A stretch of DNA of 46,472 bases from NCBI GenBank assembly GCA_015680685.1, contig MNCI01002686.1, forward strand, positions 244,766 to 291,237, read 5' to 3'. The stretch comes from Gnetum montanum. Lineage: Eukaryota; Streptophyta; Gnetopsida; Gnetales; Gnetaceae. This document shows, one piece after another, positions 43,131 through 46,472 of this stretch. Below the pieces are notes generated by a model. The model saw only the letters and a program-made list of their open reading frames with translations. It ran no database searches and was not told the origin of the DNA. The first letter of the stretch is position 1; each line of letters begins with the position of its first letter. The position numbers and the translations under genes are program-made.

Positions 43131-43856
43131 AAATGAATGATGAGGATCTGTATTGCTGCTTTTGTTGAACCCTGGTAGGATATGTGCTGTCGTGGATTTT
43201 GTAGAGTTGGGAAGTAGAGTCGGTTTCTAGGCACAAACCATGGGGTTATATACTTTGACAAAAATTAAATTAAATGCCTTTAGTGCAAGGCTCGAAAAGA
43301 GAAACATTTGTGCTTTAATGGTCCTTGTCTTTCAACGACTGTATCAGCATGTTAACCAAAACCGAAATGTTCACATTATAGCTGCTTCAAGTTGGACAAT
43401 GTGGGTTCGAGCTTTGGAATTTCCTCGACACTTAAAGAAAAAATCAAAAATAAAATACAGGGAATTTTGAGCATTGAAGTGAGGAAATTTCTAATAGACC
43501 GGAATTTATTCGTCAAGACTAAGGAGTTCAATGGACGTATTATGTTGAGAGACCCAACGAAGGAGTTTAACGTCCAAAGAAAATTGAAAGACTTTGTGTA
43601 AGGGAGTAGCAATGACTTGACATGACCAATGCCAGAAAATTGGGTCGGAATCAATAACTTCAATATGACACAATATTCAATACATAAGCACACATTATAC
43701 AATTCTAAAAAAGAAAAGATCGAGTGATGTTTTGAAGGGTCTTTATAATGTTGTTGCAATTCCATTAAGGTTGAAAACCCAGAAGGGTGACTGAACGGAA
43801 AATCAGAGGACATTTACTTCTAAAGGTGTCCTTTCAAACAAAAACAAAATTCATTA
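43131..43856. other. unassigned stretch 3' of the coiled-coil gene
   Basis: Overlapping open frames of 69-145 codons on both strands show no recognisable motif. The 145-codon minus-strand frame (43376-43813) is Leu/Ser/Phe-rich and looks like chance. It may be host flanking DNA. Confidence 0.35.
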
Positions 43857-43967
43857 GGGAATTAATGAAATAATGAAACTGAAATTAACTTTTATTACTG
43901 TTAGGAAACTCGCTAAAGGGAATTAATGAAATAATGAAGGTGAAATTAACTTTTATTATTGCTAGGA
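43857..43967. repeat. two-copy tandem repeat, period 61 bp
   Basis: GGGAATTAATGAAATAATGA begins at 43857 and again at 43918. The first ~50 bp of each unit agree apart from AACT/AGGT and ACTG/ATTG changes, each ending in TAGGA. A compact local duplication. Confidence 0.85.
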
Positions 43968-44072
43968 TACATTGATAGATATTAATTTTTCATGAAAAAT
44001 AATACGAGTAATGAAAAATAAAGTGACATTACAAAGCGGGATTTTGAATACAAAATTAACATGTAATTTCAC

Positions 44073-44560
44073 ATGGGTAATCAGAGTGAAAAAAGAAACA
44101 TAATAATAATATATATTAACATATAGTTAATATACCTCACTAAGAGAATCTTGAAAAAGGAAGTTTGAGTTTTCTATAACAATTTCGGTTATGATGAGAA
44201 GGATAGCTAAATCTTGTGCTGTAAAATATTTTGAATTTTCATGGATTTTTGTTCCTTTTGCAATAAGAAGATACAAACATAGAAGTCATAGATTGCTTGG
44301 AGCAAATATGTAAGTATTATGGATGAAATATTATTCAACATTATAGATAGACTTTCCTTGGAATGGTATGGATAAAATATTATTTAGAGTTATTGGTAAG
44401 TTCTCCTTTTAGCATTATGGACAGAATAAATAAGCTCTCATTGGGCCATTATGTACTAAACGTTATTTAGCGATCTATGATTGGTAGTTATTCTATCAGC
44501 TAAATTTTTTTTTAAAAATAAACACAGTTTCAAATGGGTAATCAGAGTAAACAAAGAAAC
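44073..44560. repeat. dispersed 30-bp repeat pair
   Basis: ATGGGTAATCAGAGTGAAAA at about 44073 recurs as ATGGGTAATCAGAGTAAACA at about 44534, both followed by AAGAAACA. They are about 460 bp apart, direct orientation, purpose unknown. Confidence 0.6.
44310..44475. repeat. imperfect tandem repeat, about 47-bp units
   Basis: Three to four units sharing TATTATGGATGAAATATTATT, with later ones altered (GGTATGGATAAAATATTATT, CATTATGGACAGAATAAAT, CATTATGTACTAAACGTTATT), each followed by an AAGTTCTCC/ACTTTCC-type segment. Confidence 0.55.
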
Positions 44561-44719
44561 ACAAACACATATAATTTGTCCTTATCATAGTATAAAAAAG
44601 AAAGACCTAAAATTTATCCTTAAAATTTACATTTTTTTCGAGAAGTTGAATCCATTGTCCGTTTTTAATTATATCCATTTTCCACTTTTAATTTTAAGAT
44701 GACGTGAACTTAAGTGTAG

Positions 44720-45595
44720 GTGACGTATAGCATAGGGATAGGATTATCACCTAGAGCTACAATGCTTATCTTGCGAAGCAAGCACTTGTTGGTGTACATG
44801 TGCCTATATCTTTACTAGTGGTTGAACCCATGGACTATCTAATCTTTTACACCAATGGAGCATCCATTTCTTAATCATCCGTACACATCTTGGATCTCGT
44901 GCATGACTACTACTAGGATTACCAAGCATAGATCCTAGGTACGCTACTAGGTTACCAAGTAGTCACACTTAAATGCTCATGATTAAGTCGTACTCATTCT
45001 GTAGTTAACAACAAGAATAGTAAATGATGGTAAAGAAATATTAACTAAGAAAACAATAAATAACAATAACAATTAAATAATTAAAACTAAGTGAATGCTG
45101 CAATGATGAAGTAATCTCGATCTTTATTGCTGATCATGTGCGTGTCCAAGTACGTCACACTCAAATAAAGGTTTCATACAATTACAAGCATCACACTGCG
45201 GGCATGCACTTGGGAAATAGTCTAACTCCTATGAAAACAAACTGCAAGAGATTCCCTAAAATTAACCAAAAAATACCTAAGTGTGGCGGAGGGCCACTTA
45301 TTTATAGCTGAAAATAGACTTTGCGTAAACGGGGCCGCATCGACGCATGGGTGGATGCATCGACGGGGCTGTGTCGACGTGGCTACGTATACGAGGCCTC
45401 ATATACACGGCCTAGTTAACGCAACCCCAATATCAGGGATCCGATAATAGGGGTTCCATAATAGGAGTCAGACCTGGTGTCTTATATCAGGGTTCCGATA
45501 ACAAGGGTCCAATAATAGGGGTTCGATAACAAGGGTCCAATAACAGGGGTTCAATAACAGGACCTAACAGATCATGACTCATCAATTATTATTAG
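44720..45595 (-). mobile_element. CpG-rich LTR (D) related to gypsy LTR B
   Basis: Minus-strand LTR or LTR fragment. Its TATA (minus GCTATAAATAAGTGG) is at about 45297-45311. It shares with LTRs A and B the word order around ...ATTCATACA, ...GGGCATG, ...GGGAAATA. Its U3 block at 45325-45420 matches the B block at 7200-7290 but keeps CpG where B has TpG or CpA. Short tandem words of the type AACAAGGGTCCAATAACAGG lie at 45480-45560. No primer site or gag is attached, so it may be a solo or truncated LTR. Confidence 0.55.
45430..45565. repeat. short tandem repeats of the AGGGTCCAATAACAGGGGTTC type
   Basis: Seven or more units of about 15-17 bp (GGGTTCGATAACA, GGGTCCAATAATA and variants) in the U3 end of LTR D. 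They alternate GGTCC and GGTTC. Confidence 0.7.
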
Positions 45596-45600
45596 ACTTA

Positions 45601-46405
45601 CCTCAGCATATTCTTAATCACAGAAACTCCACCAAAAGACTTTCTAAAAGACTAGAAGCTAGGTGGTAATCATGTTCAATAATTCTATCAAGAGGAAATT
45701 TGGTTCCAATATCATCAACCAAGAATCCCAAGCTACTGATCTAGCCAAGCAACCCAAAGTATGGGGGAGTATATTGAATTCCTTTATAGTTTTTTTAGAT
45801 ATCAAAGATTCTAAATACCATTTAGACAAATAAGAAAAAAATTTCTTCCATAAATCCTTTGCCATGGATACAGGAGAAGATTTCATTCTAAGCGTAGTTT
45901 GTAGAATAGCCTTTCCTACCTTATAAGGAAGTCTTTTGTGATGTTTTAGAATGGATATAATACCCTAATCTATAGATTCCAAACCCCAAGTTTGTCTATA
46001 AAGAGACAATCGAATTGTATTAGTGTCTATAATGTATTTTTCTTGCAAACAACTAATCCCTACAGCCTCATTGACAAGTCTTGCTAGGTCTCATACTGTA
46101 TAACCTATAGTTATAGATCCAAAATCATTGAGTTAGAACAACTCTTTTTTCAAGTCAAAACCCTTCTTGCGTAAAAGAATGGGAAATTATTTTTCTTGTT
46201 GGGGGATAAGAAGCAGTCGAATATTGATGAATTGACCAAATTGATTTGGAGTCATTAGATTTGAATCCACTTTTCTAAGAATATGAGTCGAAGCAATAAA
46301 AACAATATTTCTTCGACTAATAAAAATGTTCTCATCACAGCTATCCATATGGTCCAATAAGTGATGAAGAAATGCCTTCTTCTTGATGAAGATCTTTGAT
46401 GAGAT
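45601..46405 (-). pseudogene. ycf2: nuclear insertion of plastid ycf2 fragment
   Basis: The minus strand encodes about 265 residues of the ATPase-side central/C-terminal part of plastid Ycf2. Motifs in order: [105 protein letters not shown] and ILPHTLGCLA. A frameshift near 45720 moves the frame to IIEHDYHLASSLLESLLVEF. In-frame stops lie near 46170, 46137, 46091 and 45974. Ycf2 is an essential plastid AAA-type protein of the inner envelope import-motor complex in plants that keep it. This copy cannot be functional and sits among nuclear retroelements, so it is a transferred (NUPT) fragment. Confidence 0.85.
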
Positions 46406-46420
46406 GCGACTTGCACTAGG

Positions 46421-46472
46421 CCGCGATATTGTGTCTTCTCCTGCGATATCGCGTACGTGATATCGCGTCCCG
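46421..46472. repeat. GATATCGCG palindromic repeats at window edge
   Basis: CCGCGATATT at 46421, TGCGATATCGCGT at about 46442 and TGATATCGCGTCC at about 46458. GCGATATCGC is a perfect palindrome. CpG density here is much higher than in the rest of the window. The repeat continues past the edge, so its nature is unknown. Confidence 0.6.

Noticed and set aside
43376-43813. Minus-strand 145-codon ORF
   Set aside because: No recognisable domain, composition like AT-rich chance frames, overlaps a plus-strand ORF; kept only as unassigned sequence.
45659-45886. Intact small gene of 75 codons on the minus strand
   Set aside because: It is part of the plastid ycf2 fragment, opened by neighbouring stops, and its last residues are out of the true ycf2 frame.
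1-46472. CRISPR arrays, tRNA or rRNA genes, bacterial operons
   Set aside because: No regular spacer-repeat arrays, no tRNA cloverleaf or rRNA core was recognised, and the content is that of a plant nuclear genome.

Overview
This window looks like nuclear DNA of a gymnosperm, probably a conifer. It is AT-rich and almost wholly built from old, nested and mutated LTR retrotransposons. It also carries a fragment of plastid ycf2 whose wording resembles gymnosperm ycf2, and two degraded host-gene remnants. I see no prokaryotic features, no tRNA or rRNA gene and no CRISPR array. Almost every ORF is a short relic; the only long one (41843-42808) is a chimera of a retrotransposon integrase and a host-like coiled-coil protein. 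The species assignment is inference.

Layout. 1-7340: two partial minus-strand Ty3/gypsy copies of one family (A and B), with gag, aspartic protease, a tRNA-Asp type primer-binding site and LTRs. 7340-8671: unassigned. 8672-10541: a probable solo LTR with near-matching target-site duplications. 10560-10735: a minisatellite. 10860-14230: gag-protease of a TAT-like gypsy element on the minus strand (C). 14590-14815: a second minisatellite. 14895-18061: the 3' LTR, polypurine tracts and an envelope-like region of a minus-strand, Sirevirus-like Ty1/copia element. 18062-30203: a plus-strand gypsy element (F) of the A/B family with gag but no recognisable pol. Inside it, at 20590-25799, sits a younger Ty1/copia element with paired 664-665 bp LTRs, gag, integrase, RT and RNase H. 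30204-33133: the gag and 5' LTR of a Sirevirus-like element, plausibly the other half of the one at 14895-18061. If so, this is a three-level nest: Sirevirus containing gypsy containing copia.

33134-34705: unassigned. 34706-38524: an LTR pair in minus orientation enclosing about 2.7 kb with no visible pol. Instead it holds an intronless, stop-riddled copy of a CCR4/nocturnin-type exonuclease domain, a candidate for gene capture by a retroelement. 38525-41993: a plus-strand gypsy pol (E) running from gag through protease, RT and RNase H into integrase. It stops abruptly where a host-like coiled-coil protein with a C-terminal membrane segment begins (41995-43051). 43857-44470: short tandem repeats. 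44720-45595: a CpG-rich LTR related to copy B. 45601-46405: the ycf2 fragment, with stops and a frameshift. 46421-46472: CpG-rich GATATCGCG repeats.

Assembly cautions. A near-perfect 313-bp inverted repeat lies directly against an 84-base N run, and single Ns at 3296, 24055, 29703, 30203 and 37879 may mark joins. Order and orientation near these points should not be trusted without long reads. The genes do not form a pathway; the window records layered insertion, decay and occasional capture of host sequence.
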